Assembly (NCBI GenBank): GCA_023846275.1
Contig: CM043875.1
Span: 24,246,593-24,310,592 of the forward strand
Origin: Vanilla planifolia
Taxonomy: Eukaryota > Streptophyta > Magnoliopsida > Asparagales > Orchidaceae
DNA: 64,000 nt
Reading direction: 5' to 3'
Within the stretch, counting starts at the first letter, position 1. The number at the start of each line of letters is the position of its first letter. Below are positions 1 to 12,979 of this stretch, piece after piece. The notes under the pieces were generated by a model, which saw only the letters and a program-made list of their open reading frames with translations, did not search any database and was not told where the DNA came from. Made by a program: the position numbers and the translations under genes.

Positions 1-1749
1 CTTCACAGCCATCAGCCCAACTCAAGAGGAAGAGGAATGCATCCTGACCCCCATCTCCTGAGCAATAAAGATGTTGTCAGAAATAGAACAGCCCAGAACA
101 AAACTACCCCTTCTCCCTAGCAATAATATCTAGAAGCACCCCTTTAAGCCTGCCAACCAAGACTCTAGCCACGATTTTGTAAATGACATTGCAAAGACTA
201 ATAAGTCTAAAATGATCCAGCTTGCAAGTGCCCTACCTCTTCTGGATGAGAACCACCAGTGTATCCTTCCAAGCCAAGCGCATATGTCTCTCCTCGAAGA
301 AATCCAGCACAACTCTGATAATGTCTTTCTTAGTGATATGCCAGTAACCCGTAATAAACTCAGCCGTAATGCCATCCATCCAAGGTGCTTTGTTCCTTCT
401 GTAAGACATAATGGCAGTCATGACCTCATCAGTAGTAATCAGACAAGATAACGAGGATCTTTGATCAAGAGTTAGGCAGCAGTAGGATAAGTGCTGAATA
501 GAAGGCCCGTCACCCGAGTCACCCCCCCCCACCATTGGTCAAAGTGCCTCCATAAAACATCCCCCACGCCATCCGTAGACACCACCTCAGTACCAAAGGC
601 ATCAATAAGCCTAGTGATAACGTTGTTGTGCCATCTGGAGGTCGCAACCGAGTGAAAAAAACGTGTATTATCGTCGCCAAGCCTAGCCCACTGAAGCTTT
701 GCCCTCTGCCACCACCACCTGTCCTCCAAGGCACACCCAGTGTGGAACTTCTTTATAAGCATATCGAGATGGACATTCTCCTCATTACTAAGGCTGTGAG
801 TAGACTCCTTGCTCTGAAGATAGTTGATTTCCTTCTCAAAGTCTCTGTTCGCAGCCCCAACATTCCACTTGCCATCCCTGCTCAAGTGACGCAAAGTCGT
901 AAGACTCCTGCAAAATTTGGTGTTAAGTCTGTCCATGCAGCTACCCCGCACATACCTATCCTAGGCCCTCTTGACAACAGTAATCGAGTGAGGATCATCT
1001 AACCAGATACTCTCAAAATATCTCCTGGGCTTGGTGGATCTCGGAAACTCCCTCCCGATATCAATGATAATAGGACAGTGATCCGAACCAATCCGAGCAA
1101 GATGAGTAAGAAGTGCCACTAGAAAAGCAGTAAGACCATCCAGGTTGATAAGTGTCGAGTCTCTCCCAGATTCTGGCCTTCCCCTGCTTGCCATTACACC
1201 AAGTAAATCTATTCCCCATGAAACCAAGATCAGTGAGCTGCAATTCATGAATGGAATCCAGGAACTCTTGTTGGCCAATACCACTACAGAAAGGCTTACT
1301 CCCACGCTTCTCATCCTGCGACATAGCAATGTTAAAATTACTAGCCACAATCATAGGACCCCCAGCGCTGCTTCCTCCCTGAGAATATGTCAAATCGCTC
1401 TACGCCTATATGGGTCATTCGGGCTATAGACCACACTCCATCTGATATCAGGACCATCCACAACTGGGACCATGGCGATCACCACGTGGACGGAGAGGCG
1501 TGTGATCCTAAGATCCAGCCGCCTCCTCCAAAGGATGACGATGCCCGCAGACCTACCCAACGAAGGCTGAAAAGAAAACTCCCAATCCTTCCCAAGTAAA
1601 AAGTTGGTGTCTCTTCTGCTAAATGTCTAAACCTTTGTCTCCACCAATCCAACAGCATCAATGCTTCCATCCCTAACAAATCTCTACAAATAGCATCTAG
1701 ACTTGCGGTCACGGATCCCACAAATGTTCCAAACTGCAAACTTAATCAT
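1..1749 (-). pseudogene. LINE-A ORF2 fragment: endonuclease and N-terminal reverse transcriptase
   Basis: The fragment begins with the L1 endonuclease opening, FAVWNICG. It continues with a metal-site segment reading SNFN where the family has GDFN, and ends the endonuclease with an intact SDHCP motif, the catalytic Asp-His pair. A linker with WWWQRAK and NTRFFH follows, as is standard between endonuclease and RT in plant L1 ORF2. The RT start shows DGITAEF and the SLCNVIYK block just before the window edge. The reading frame shifts at least four times, so no continuous polyprotein can be made. ORF2 normally nicks target DNA and reverse-transcribes the element RNA at that site. Confidence 0.85.
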
Positions 1750-2689
1750 CAATAAAGAAGGAAGAACGCCCATCCCACCTCGGCCATAGCCTTTATCCCA
1801 CAACACCAAGCAAGGACCACTGAGAGCACCCACAGCACGTGCTCTGCCACGAAACGCACCCTGTAGTGATGCATGGGGGAGCAAAGCAAGCATGCATGCA
1901 AGAAGTGCACCTCAGGCTGTGCAAGTAGGTGCAACCCTTAAGTGGCACCCCGTAGACACGCGCAAGTGCCCGCTAGCAAAAGTGAAGCCCCCAAACACCA
2001 CCGCCAATGCATCCACAATGCATCTTGATCTAGCCGCATCCACATGAGCCCCAACAGCACCCCCGTGCCAAGACGCCGCATCTCCATCCCCCACCACTGT
2101 GCGCCAACCTCTCTACACAACACAGCCACAGCGCACCAAGGAGGACCATCCCTCATACCAAAATACCCCCCCAGACAAAAAATAGCCACCAAGAATATAT
2201 CAGTAAGACCTGCATCAAGTTCCAGAGTGGATCCAACAACACCTCCAAACTCACCCTTAAGGCACCAACCTTACAGAAAGAAGTCATGCCAAAATGCCCA
2301 TCCATGTTGCAATCCACGATTTGCAGTGAAGAGGACATCCTCTTAGGCCCCATCCATGTGGGTATCATAAGAACTTCCACTGGCCCCTGAACCATCAAAA
2401 TGAATCTCCTAAGCAATCTCTTTTCCTTTCCTTTTAGGGGTATCTTCCCCCAAATTAGACAGCTTCGCCATGCCCACACTCATAAAGGGAGAGACTTGGG
2501 AGGAGTTTTCATCACGAACACCAACCCCAGGGGCCCATTGCTCCCTTGAGGGTTTTCTTCCACGGTAGGTCGATGTGCTTCTTTTCCTATTATTGCCATT
2601 ACCCCTGGCCCCTTTTATTGGTCCTCTAGAGGTCCCTCTCGAAATAGCCTGTGACTCATTTTCCTTCCTCTAAGACGTAAAACTCTATC

Positions 2690-3520
2690 TCTTACACCTA
2701 GGTTGGACAACCATCCAAGGTCCAAGGGCTTCCCTACTCACCTCCTCCGCCTACCCAAGAGGCGTGCAAGCACTCAGTGCGCATTGCGGCTCCTCCGCAA
2801 TAGGGGATTTGCCGCGTGATGCACCCGCCGCGTGTGGCATCTCATTGGGCGTGCAAGCACTCAGCGCGTGCTGTGGCTCCTCCGCATCAGGGAGCACAAG
2901 GAATTCCCGTCGTAGTAGCCATAGCATTTACGTGTGTTGTTTTGGTGATTCCCCTCGGACATTGCTCATGTGCGTGTCCCACATGTCCACAACCATAACA
3001 TATGCACGGGAGCCCTTCATACTCGAAGGGTTGAAAGGTATACCCAAGGTCCCCACTAAGCCACACGCCAGGCTTCAAAGGCTTAGTCAAGTATATTCTT
3101 ACACAAACATGGGCGAAGGATGAATGTTGAGTTTCCGTAGTCCATCCATCTAAAAAGGATGGGTTCCCCCACATTATTTGCTATCCTGAGGATATTATCA
3201 ATGTCCCAATATAACAATGGTAGAGCTGGAAAACAAACCCAAACAGGAGCACACATCGTTGTATTCTCAGATGGTTTAAATTCTACAGACCAAGCATCGA
3301 GGCTCATGACTTGCCCTGCAACTTACCAAGGACCACCCAACCAGACCTTATTACGATCCTCCATAGAATTGAAATGCAAACAGAAACAATGGTATGGAAG
3401 CTCCAAGATATGAAAATCATCAAAATGGCCCCACCTCTTTGTCAGAATCCTGGCAATAAGGGATCTTTCACCCCCTTCCTAATTGCAAGTCATGAATTTA
3501 TGTACCATATAAACCAATGT
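2690..3520 (-). pseudogene. LINE-A ORF1 (DUF4283-type with CCHC zinc knuckle), broken
   Basis: Frames on the minus strand give the conserved ORF1 core: WLGGPW, MCAPVWVCFPALPLLYWDID, ILRIANNVGEPI, then KPLKPGVWLSGDLGYTFQPF and a zinc knuckle CYGCGHVGHAHEQC (Cx2Cx4Hx4C). The same blocks occur in LINE-D ORF1. A GPWM-like block follows nearer 2,700. The family's ORF1 protein is thought to coat element RNA. At least two frame changes separate the blocks. The 5' third, which LINE-D retains, is missing beyond about 3,540. Confidence 0.82.
2761..2899 (-). repeat. 87-bp tandem duplication inside LINE-A ORF1
   Basis: The segment starting GGCGTGCAAGCACTCAG at 2,761 recurs at 2,848, so the period is 87 bp, exactly 29 codons. 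Read on minus, both copies are open in one frame and encode AEEPQxALSACTP. The second copy is incomplete. Confidence 0.75.
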
Positions 3521-3719
3521 AGCCTAAAATATCATCCTTTCTCAGGCTCGCCCTATATTTGGATAGGTATAAGAAAAGGGACATGGGTTTGGAAGAGGCT
3601 CAATAGGGTTCAAGTAAATAAGGAAAGGATGGAACTTTATTCAACTACAATCATTCAACACCTTTATAAAATTAGGTTTGACTATTCCTTATTGTTGCTA
3701 GAATATTATAAAGCATAAG

Positions 3720-6700
3720 ATTCTAGTTCTAAGAAATTCATATTTCAAAACATGTGAGCAACAGATACAAAATTCTATGAACTACTGGAAAATAGTTAGG
3801 AATTCCAACTCAGCTATTAAGCATGTCATCTTTAGCCATCAAATTGATAACATTAAAGTAATGTCTTAAATAGTGAAATAAAAATATATTGGGTGACATC
3901 TTTCAAGTCATCAAAAGAGAAAAATATGTGGTTAAGGATAGCAAAAAGAATTATTATGAGGGTAAAAAAGAGGAAGATTAGATGAACTAAAACAAAACAA
4001 ACCACCAGCATATAGAAAAACCACATAAAGAAGAATTTTATTGGTCACAAAAAGCTTGAACAAAATGGTTGAAGGAAGGAGAGAAAAATATCATATTCTT
4101 TCATACATGTGAATGATAAAAGGGCACAACTCAACATTACTAAGAATAAAGATTCAAATTGTTAGATCATATCTTTTCAAAACATACAAGAAGTCATATA
4201 GTTCTTCAAAGACCAACTAACTAGACAAAAGGGAAATTATGATGAAGAAATCTTTAGAAATATGCCTAAGTTGATAATTGAGGAATAGACCCTACTCCTT
4301 GTAAGCAATGTTGAAATGGAGGATGCCAAAGAACTAGTTTTTCAATTAAATAAGAATAATGCACTTAATGTTATTGTTTAACTGTTATTGTTTCAAAAAA
4401 TGTTACAACAACACTGCATTGGATGTTCTTAATGTTATAGTGGATTTTATTGTTCCAAACCAATACCTAAAGTGATTGCAAGTTATAACATAATGCTTAT
4501 TCCTACGGCTTAAAACCTTTGATTATTTAAAGAGCTTTGACCAATATATGTATGCAACTTTTATGAAAAGTTATTATGCAAGCTACTAGCTAATACACTC
4601 CATACAATTCTACTAAATATTATTTCTTCTAACCAAATTAATTTTATAAATAGAAGAGAGATTACAAGAATATACTTATAGTCAAGGAACTTATGGGTTC
4701 ATTTAATAAGAAAATTAGAGATAGAAAGTGCATTATTAAACTATACATAAAAATGTATTTGATGATTTTTCTTGGGAATTCCTCATCAAAATACTCACAA
4801 AACTCAAGTTCTCAATTCAGTTCAAAAGTTTGATTGACAAAATCTCAAGCAGGTTTTGGCTAGATATCAAGATTAATGGTGATCTTCACAATTACTCTCA
4901 ATTAGCATGTATATTAGAGCAAGGTAACCCTATTTCACAATTTATATTCATTTAAGCAACGAAATCTTTTAGTATAACATTAATAAATAATTTGAAAAAG
5001 AAAAATACTTTATTATGCAACATCAAGAGGCTGCCTTATGGTAACTTACCTTAGCTATACTAATGATATTATAATCTTTAGTAGAGGTGACCTAAGATCC
5101 TCAAAACATATTAGGAATTTTTTAGAAAGGTTTCAAGAAATATTTCAAGTGCAACTAAACTAACAAAAGCACAAATTCTATAGTATTCAAACTATGAAGA
5201 CAATAGCAATTAAAAATATTGGAAAGGTCGCTGATTTTACACAGGGCATTCTTCACATTACATATTTGGGTTGCCCAATTTTTACTGGTAGAAAGAAATC
5301 AATGTATTTCTAACAATTAATTGAAACATTACACAACAAGATGGCTGGCTAAAGGAAAAGGTTTTATCCATGGGTGGTATACTTATACTAGAAAGACATG
5401 CTCTAAATGTCACACTAGCTTGCTCACTCATGATAATAAATCCACTAATGCAAATGATTAATTAAGTGAAAAACATTAAGAATAGATTCTTATAGGGGGA
5501 CTTTGATAACAACTGTAAGAATCATTGTTTTTCTTGGGAAAGAATATGTGCATAATTAGAGGAAAATTGATTGGGATGTAAGAAACAAAGGGACATCATG
5601 TCACCATATTTAGCCAAACTAACTACGAAGGTGTTAATTTCTATACATTTATTTCATAAAGATACAACATTTGAATGGAAATACAAAGGTCACCAAATTT
5701 GATACATGGAAGAACATGAAAAAGACTAGAGCTTTAGTGTTTGTGCTTACATATAAATCTCCTATTATTGGATGATATTTTTGGACACCCAATGATGATG
5801 CAATTTTTAATCTACAATGAGTATGGAATGAAATAATATACAAGTTCTTTGAGCTACACTCCTAGAAAAGGATTAAAGATTAGGGATTGGAATAAGAAAT
5901 GTCTTATTAAGATACCAATACTAGTATGGAGGATACTTAATAAATTGTTGCCCTTCCAAAAGAAACTAAAAAAGCTTAACATTCATCTGGCATCCACATG
6001 CTTACATAGAAACAATGATAATTATATTGATTATGCTTTCATAAATTATTATCTTGCATAGAATATTTGGTCCTTTTATGGTTGACTATTAGCAATCCAA
6101 CTACAAGAAAATAAAAAAATAAACCACTTCCTCAATAATTAGTGACATAAGATTTTTGGGACCCCAACATATTGTGATGTTCTTCAAATCATACCCCTTC
6201 TAATATGTTGGAATGTTTGAAAGTCAAGAAATAAAAAACTCTATGAGAAAACTTATGAATCTAAGTAAACCATTATAAAAAAATATCAATAACTAATTCC
6301 ATAATATTTTCAAGTGTTTCCTTATAATGCAACTAGTGTAAACAAATAGAATGCTAATGATGATGGGCTTGGTTCTCCCTTTCAAATAGATGAAGTTAGA
6401 TGATGTGAAATGGTATATTGGAACCCACCTCCTATTATCATTGTTAAAATAAATATACATGGAAATAACATGAAGAATTATTCTAGTATAGGGGGCTTCA
6501 TCAGATATTATGAAGGTAACCTATTATATGCTTTTGCTTATCTAGTTTGTCACTACTTAATACTGAATGCATCTATATTAGGTATCAAAAAGGGTTTACA
6601 ATGATGCAATTGTAGTCAATGCAGCAATTTTGAAATTGAGCTTGACTACATTTCTTTAATAAAAATGATGCTAGGAAACTTAAAAATTTCTCATTGGATA

Positions 6701-6870
6701 ATTGTTGATCTCAAACAAGTTAAACTAGTACCATACTCTTTTCTATGTAGCTTAGAATTGATGATATAAGGAAGGAAACAAAGTACCTTGGTTCCTCCAA
6801 AAATTGTAAGGAAATTAAATAAAGAATAATTTGGAATGTGTTTAGTATCCCAACACAATGTAGTACCATT
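3720..6870 (+). mobile_element. LINE-B: decayed L1-type LINE with RNase H, AT-rich
   Basis: In plus-strand frames the sequence gives, in order, the endonuclease-RT linker (QKAxTKWLKEGEKNxxFFHTC near 4,030-4,120), the RT block ending FINRREITR (about 4,530-4,660), the core DFSWEF (about 4,770), the active-site region YTNDIIIFSRG (about 5,055-5,090, normally YADD), TYLGCPIFTGRKK (about 5,260-5,300), the WRILN zinc-finger-like block (5,920-6,060) and an RNase H start at 6,410 (NPPPIIIVKINIHG). Many stops and frameshifts are present. It is in opposite orientation to LINE-A and much more AT-rich, so probably older or of a different lineage. Confidence 0.8.
6410..6800 (+). pseudogene. LINE-B RNase H remnant
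   Basis: A 64-codon open stretch at 6,410-6,604 carries the start of a plant LINE RNase H (RVT_3 type): NPPPIIIVKINIHG, then SIGGFIRYYEGNLLYAFA. The first catalytic Asp, in the usual KxNxDG, is replaced by His here. The frame runs on beyond the stop with weaker similarity (ISLIKMMLG, then SLELMI) up to about 6,800. This domain would normally remove RNA from the RNA-DNA hybrid during element copying. Confidence 0.65.
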
Positions 6871-7769
6871 ATATCTATGGAAAAAGCTAGATCACCATAA
6901 TTTGCTCATCATACAAGACAAATAATTTGATGACATAAGGTGACCACCATGATAATACTCAAACTCAATGACAAAAAAACATTACCTCCTCAATGTTCAA
7001 AACAAAACTCACCATTATACCAGATGAGTTTTCAATCAAGGATGTCCCACCTCAAATGACTTTAGATTACTATGTTGGATGATCATCTCTATACATTAAG
7101 GGACCACCTAACACTATTAACAATTTCAATGCATTAGACGGTGATGATTTTTCATTGAATAAGTGTATATCTAGGAGTTCACTATTCAAATGACAACAAA
7201 CCATAGTGGTACATTCCACTACATGCTATATATCAAACTCATCCATTCTCAATGCAATACTCATTCCAATTTTATTTTAGAATGTGCCAAGGTACTACAC
7301 ATTAGATCTATTCCTCATACATGGATGTAATTCTGATTGCTTCAAAATGATACACATTTGCACTTTCATGCATCATCATTGCCATATGTCAATACAATGA
7401 AATATGTTTATTGGATTCTACTTTATCTTATTCACTAAATTACCACCAGAAACTCTATTAAGCTTCAAACAAGTATGTTAGGTGTCAACCATTTGAGGCA
7501 ATTACCAGTCCTCCAATCTTCTTTCTTTTTCAAAATCAAAAATCATGGATCTAGCTATGTAAGCTAGAGAAAAACATGTATCCAATTGTGGAATTATATT
7601 ATTTCCAATGGAAAAAATAATAAGTTAAGGACATGCATTACACAGTCTGATAAGGCATAATGCATTGTACAATAAGTTAATGAATAGTGAAGTTATCCAA
7701 TTTTCTCCATTGTATAAGAGCTAATCATCAATATTCATACATCATACCTTGTACGTTGTTCTTATGTCA
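6871..7769. other. No gene recognised
   Basis: AT-rich sequence between LINE-B and LINE-C. I see no open frame with recognisable motifs and no clear repeat ends. It may hold the 3' tails of the two flanking LINEs. Confidence 0.5.
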
Positions 7770-8700
7770 AGGTGTTTAATCTCAACTAGATAAGTGTCTT
7801 ACAATACTTAGGAAGCTATTGTTGATCCAAGATAGTTGAATTTGAGTTGTCTTCATTTTTTTTGCTTGGTAATTCACCACTTTCTTACCTTCTTTATAGA
7901 TAAATTTTTGGTATATTGTTGTTGTGCCTAGTTCTTGTTTCATTTGATGAATGATGTTTTCAAACTTCTAAAAGTTTGACATACCTTGTATCATGTTTAG
8001 AATACTCTATCAATACATTTTTATGTTAAGGTTTGATAGGTCAAGATTTGTGCATGATTGAAGACCCAAGTGTAAAGCTATGTATCAATTATTTGTTGCT
8101 AATAAGAGTGTAGAATGCTTCCATTAGTTTTCCTCAATGATCGTAGATAATCCCATTGTAGCTAACCAAGCCATTGTTGCCACACATGAAAACATCAATA
8201 TTGAGTTTGTGCAATCTTTTTAGTGAGGGAAACCATTTAAGAAATTTCATAATATTTGTATTGCATTAATAAGGAGGAACCAAACCATACTACATAAGTT
8301 GAAGTTTCTCTTGACTCAATTGAATTAGTGGAAAGCAACAAAAGATGTTACAACAATTGAAGATGACATTATGAATAATGTTGATTATTGATTGGTTGGA
8401 GTCCACAAATAGTTTCAAATTTCTAGCCTTCTAAATGTTCCAATAAATGGTTAAGGGTAATATTTGCAAGAGTTCTCCTCTAGAAAAATATAGTTTCACT
8501 AATGTACTAGAAATAGAGTTATCCCTATAATATTACATTCTTGAATGTTCAGACTACTAGAAAAGTCAAGTCATACTTTGTTGGCATTGTGATAGCTAAC
8601 ACATACATGATCTAATAAATCTTTATTTGGGCAATTTGGCAATTTTAATGTCAATTATAGGTTAAACATTCTCAAAATCTCTAGGAATGAAAGAAATTTG
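7770..8700 (-). mobile_element. LINE-C: 3' end of an L1-type LINE (RNase H and preceding block)
   Basis: On the minus strand the order is WNIxKARNLKLFVDS (about 8,450-8,400), typical of the block just before RNase H, then an RNase H reading HKLNIDVF (about 8,225-8,200), YNGIIYDHxGKLMEAF, and finally FIYKEGKKVVNYQAKK (about 7,900-7,850), matching the family's REGNxVADxLA ending. One RNase H Asp (D in LNID) remains; stops interrupt the rest. Only the distal part of a LINE is visible. It faces LINE-B tail to tail. Confidence 0.68.
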
Positions 8701-8824
8701 TTAAATATTCTCTAATTAAGAATAGATATTTTTTGTGGGCATTTTAGGCTCCAAATTATTTGCCTAAATTTAAAAATATGTGCTTTTTTAGAGCTTCCCA
8801 AACTACCTAAGTACTAAAATTAAC

Positions 8825-8826
<2 letters not shown>

Positions 8827-8913
<87 letters not shown>
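8827..8913. repeat. (TA)n microsatellite, 87 bp
   Basis: An uninterrupted run of alternating T and A, about 43 dinucleotides. Confidence 0.98.
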
Positions 8914-8915
<2 letters not shown>

Positions 8916-10529
8916 ATCTCATGGACTAGTTATTTATTAGTAAAGAGATACATTTCTTACTATCATTATGGATGACATATGAATATATTCCTTAAGTGAT
9001 AAGGGAAAAAAGAAAAATCTTTAAACAATATTAGAATGCTTGAGATAACGTTACTTCTATTCCTAGCTTAAGATGTATGAAACATCATTGTAATAAGTAG
9101 CAATCCTTGAACATATACTTAGTGTAATAGTAATAATTGTGGACCAAGGCAAGGTAAGTAGTTAGAAATTTGTTGAAACTAGTATAATGATCATTTTCTT
9201 CAATTAGTGGCTATTATTATGGGTTAGTAGGAGGATGTTTGAAGAACACACTACCATTTAAGAAAACTTTTGTGACTTATTAAAGAACAATTTATAAACA
9301 TCCTTTCTAAAATCAAGTCACTATGCTACAACTAGTGATGATTCTTTAAAAGGCATGGGTGACAAGGTAGCTTCACGATGATACTGTACTCTAAATTCAT
9401 AAAATGCAAACTATGACCTAGGCACACTAAACATATGGAAATCAAAGAGAGAGTAACAAAAGAGTTGAATTTTGGTTTTTTTATTTTTGAAAGGATATAG
9501 AAGGCAAAAATAATCAAGATCCAAATAAAAAATTCCTTGTGACGAGGTATAACAAAACAAACCTCACAAGAAAAAAAACTAAACTTAAAATTGCTACAAT
9601 ATTGAAACATTTATAAAAAATCAACACACAAATAAAGGTTGATTAGGAAATTGATCAACAAAAATTCAATTCAATAAGTTGAAGTAAAACAAAAGATTTG
9701 CTAAGAATTAGAAAATGATTGGCTTACATAACTATAAAGCAAATTTACAACACATAAAACTCTACTAAAATTATTTTAAGAAATTGTTGATGAGAGAACT
9801 TTTGGAAGATTAACTAAAATGGGAGACTATCAAAATTTATCTAATTGAAATCATTCTTAAGGGAGATCAAAAGCATTAAGAAAAAGTATGAACACTAAGG
9901 TCTAACTTTCACTAATAAGTAATATGGGTAACATATCATTATAATCAAAGATAACAAGTATCCTCTAATTAATCATTTTATATTATTTTTTAAGGGATTT
10001 ACACCTCAAGCAAGCATCATGCATCAAACATATACACATACATAAAAGATTACCTACTTTATTAATAAACTCTTTCTTTTTTCCATCACTTTGTCGTTTT
10101 CTTTTTCCAATTAAATTTTGTAAGCAATCTATGAGAAATGTTATCAACATACCAAGCAAACATATAGCATTTCATTTGTTGTAAATTATGAGAACAAAAT
10201 GTCCATAACAGTAGGGGTGAATTATGCAAATTCAAATCTTCAAACTAACTCAAATAATTTAATTTGCTTTGCAATGGAAGACTTTATTATTCATAAACTT
10301 ATTGATTATTATAAAACTTGTTTTTTAAAAAAATATTGTTAGAATTACAAAAACACATTATGTTATAAAACAAGTAAAATGCATACAAAGGGTCACATTG
10401 TGTTATAAAATAAGTAAAATGCATACAAAGAGTTCACAGTAGTTTGATCTAAACTTGAAATTGTATCCACCCCAACTCAAATGGATAATTAATCCATTAA
10501 GCATCGACTTGATTGATCCAACACCAAGT
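8914..10529. other. No gene recognised
   Basis: AT-rich intergenic sequence. A 92-codon minus-strand open frame at 9,332-9,610 has no recognisable domain and biased, low-complexity content; I do not consider it a gene. A short tandem duplication is listed separately. Confidence 0.5.
10354..10433. repeat. 40-bp tandem duplication
   Basis: The segment starting CACATTATGTTATAAAACAA at 10,354 recurs at 10,394 with only a few differences and includes GTAAAATGCATACAAAG in both copies. Confidence 0.85.
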
Positions 10530-11127
10530 TTTTTTAACACTAGCCCTCGATAATAGATCTCATTTTAGAGTCATAACAATATAATTGAAGCATAAAATGA
10601 TAAAGAACTAAGAAAGAAAGAAAGAGAAGAGAGTTTTTATCACAAAATAATAGAATGACATCATTCACCCATATTATCCCTTTATACAATAGTTTGGTTA
10701 TAATATTTTATTATAAATACATATTATTTTATTTTTACACGATATATGAGATTTTGACAAAAAATTTCACCATTGCAAAATTGTCGTTGTAAGGGCTTAT
10801 CCATATGCATAAGCTATTACATGTGCATTGATGACCGACCAGTACATTATTCATGTTGCACAAGTACTATTCTCACACATGGACCACATATAAGGATAAG
10901 TGTTATGGTGCATGCATGTGCAGTTGTCCCACTTAATCGTGTGTGCTTGATGAGTGTGCGTTGCCATTCGTAGCTTCCCATGCGGGCTTTAGGATTGAGC
11001 CTTTACATGCAGTTCTTGCTACCTTGTGACACTTGACAATTTTCATCATTTTATCTCTTCTCTTGATTTTTCTTTTTAAATTTTGGATATCTTAATGATT
11101 AATGAACTTATAATTGAGCTTCAAACT
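10530..11127 (-). repeat. TR-GAG-1 3' LTR
   Basis: Left copy of the terminal repeat. It shares with the right copy GAGTTTTTATCACAA, the TATA-like TTATACAATAG, the GC-richer middle and the outer block AATTGAGCTTCAAAC at 11,113-11,127. The left outer edge is uncertain by about 40 bp. Confidence 0.7.
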
Positions 11128-12239
11128 ATAGATCCCTTATTTTGTGATTCAAGTCCCATTGAATCTTCTTTTTTAAATATAAATTGATTCTTTGAAAGAA
11201 TGAGTTTTGTTGTCTTCTTGAGTGATCTTAAGAGGTTGACATTATCATCAATGTCATCAACTAGTTTTTTTGATTTTATTACTAATAACACATAACTTTG
11301 GTAGATATTCACTAGCCTCTTCACTTGGTTAGCATCAATAATACCTTTTGTTAATGCTCCCTTATCTTATGTAAGAATAAAGTTTTGTTCATCCTTTCTA
11401 ACATGAAAACATTATGATTATCAATAATAGATAGCATCTTGATCTTATAAATATGGATTTTCTAATATAATTTGACAAAAATCTATTATAAGTATGGATT
11501 CTCTATTATATTATGACAAGCATCTTAACGTAACGCATTGTTGATAACATTAATAATATTATCCTTGGTGATAAAAATTTTTATCTTATATTTTTCTCAA
11601 CTCTTGTCTCCGAGTCTTAATAAATCTACTATAGAGAATAGGGTCTTAGATGTGTAGTATGTAGATTTAACTTCTTTACAAGACTTTTTGATATTAAATT
11701 TTTCTCACTTCTAGTGTCAATAATAGCTTTGATAAGATCTTTTTTCACTTGAATTTAAATGGTAAAAAATTCTTCTTTTCAATCTATTTCCTAAGATATG
11801 TCCTTTGGACACACTATAATAAATAACTTAAAAAAAGCTTTCAAGTATCTTTTTAGTATCTATATAATAAGTATTTTATCTTTCTTGAATTTGTTTGAAA
11901 ATAGTTTAGGATATATAATTTTTCAAAATTTTTATTACATATACCTTACCTTTTAGCAATGATCATAATACTTATAAGTTATATTAGTAAGAGTGTTATT
12001 AGTTTTAGTTGTAATATACTTTGTTAGAGAATATTCTTTTTTTGTTACTAATTTTTAGGCTTATATTTTGATTTCTTGATATTTGGTCCTTTTATTTTTG
12101 TTTATTTATATTAATTATTCTTTTTAATAATCCTTGTGATGGTAGTAACTTTTCTTAAAGATTGAATAACGAAAAAAGTTAATCTGACAGTAATAGGATA
12201 ACACAAACCTATAATCTAATTTGATAATGTTTGCATCGT

Positions 12240-12620
12240 ATTGAAAGGTATTCTAAATCTCATGATTTGTTGTCAAAATTATGTGATATATTCTTGTATC
12301 ATTTGTCCTTATTTATGTTGTAAGTTATGATATTTCCTTTATCTTTTCTTCATATAATCCATAGGATAAAATTCTTCTTTACATAATTTTTAATTGAACT
12401 TCTTGTCACTTTTGCAACTATACTAGTTTGTAAGTAAGTACTCAACTAAGCTAACACATTACTCATCATTATTTATTAAGCATATATCATCTTATTAGTT
12501 AATGAATAGTCATATAAAGAAAAATATGTCTCTAGTTGCTTCAACCATATATTTAAATTTTTTGCAACCATCGTACCATCATAAATAGGGAAATCAACTG
12601 TAAGATCTATCTTGAAAAGA
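12240..12620 (-). pseudogene. TR-GAG-1 gag core (retrotransposon gag), broken
   Basis: Minus-strand frames give DFPIYDGTMVAKNLNIWLKQ, then LETYFSLYDY, then after a gap KKNFILW and MIQEYIT, ending near FRIP. This matches the order of the plant gypsy gag core: folded N-terminal block, WLxQLExYF, FYPxGY, QSVQEYTxEF. The protein would form the particle shell. Several stops break it. A basic Lys-rich open stretch at 11,121-11,324 may be the downstream tail. Confidence 0.62.
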
Positions 12621-12979
12621 TACTAATTGAATCACGTGCATCAAATGGGTGGATTGATGATGTCATCTTTATCTTCAACTCTAATTAGCTTTTGATTACC
12701 ACTTAATCCAAAATTCTTCTAGTTAAGAGTATTTTTTAGTAGATTGTTTCTTTGATATGTCATTAGAGGGGATTAGGATTTTAGTCTATCTTTATTAATA
12801 CTTTTATTTATTAAATTAATAGAGCTATCTATGCCTCTAGGTTTAATGATTGCATAATTGATGCAATCTCCTTGACTAAGACCTCCTCAATCTTTTGATT
12901 CTTTTTTATGACTTATTCTTCAACTATTTTCTTCTTAGCTTCTATCATCGACCTCAAATTAAGTAGCTCTTATACTAAA

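Larger units (their letters stand above)
1..3540 (-). mobile_element. LINE-A: L1-type non-LTR retrotransposon, cut by window edge
   Basis: Minus-strand LINE in the usual order: ORF1 with a nucleocapsid-like zinc knuckle (about 3,520-2,690), then ORF2 with an apurinic-type endonuclease (1,749-961), a linker (951-472) and the start of reverse transcriptase (470-1). The rest of the RT and the RNase H would lie beyond the left edge. It is GC-rich compared with the AT-rich DNA that follows after about 3,540, where recognisable ORF1 homology stops, so the 5' end seems truncated. Protein order and wording closely parallel LINE-D at 30.5-36.5 kb, so the two belong to one family. Several frameshifts and stops make it inactive. 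Confidence 0.88.
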
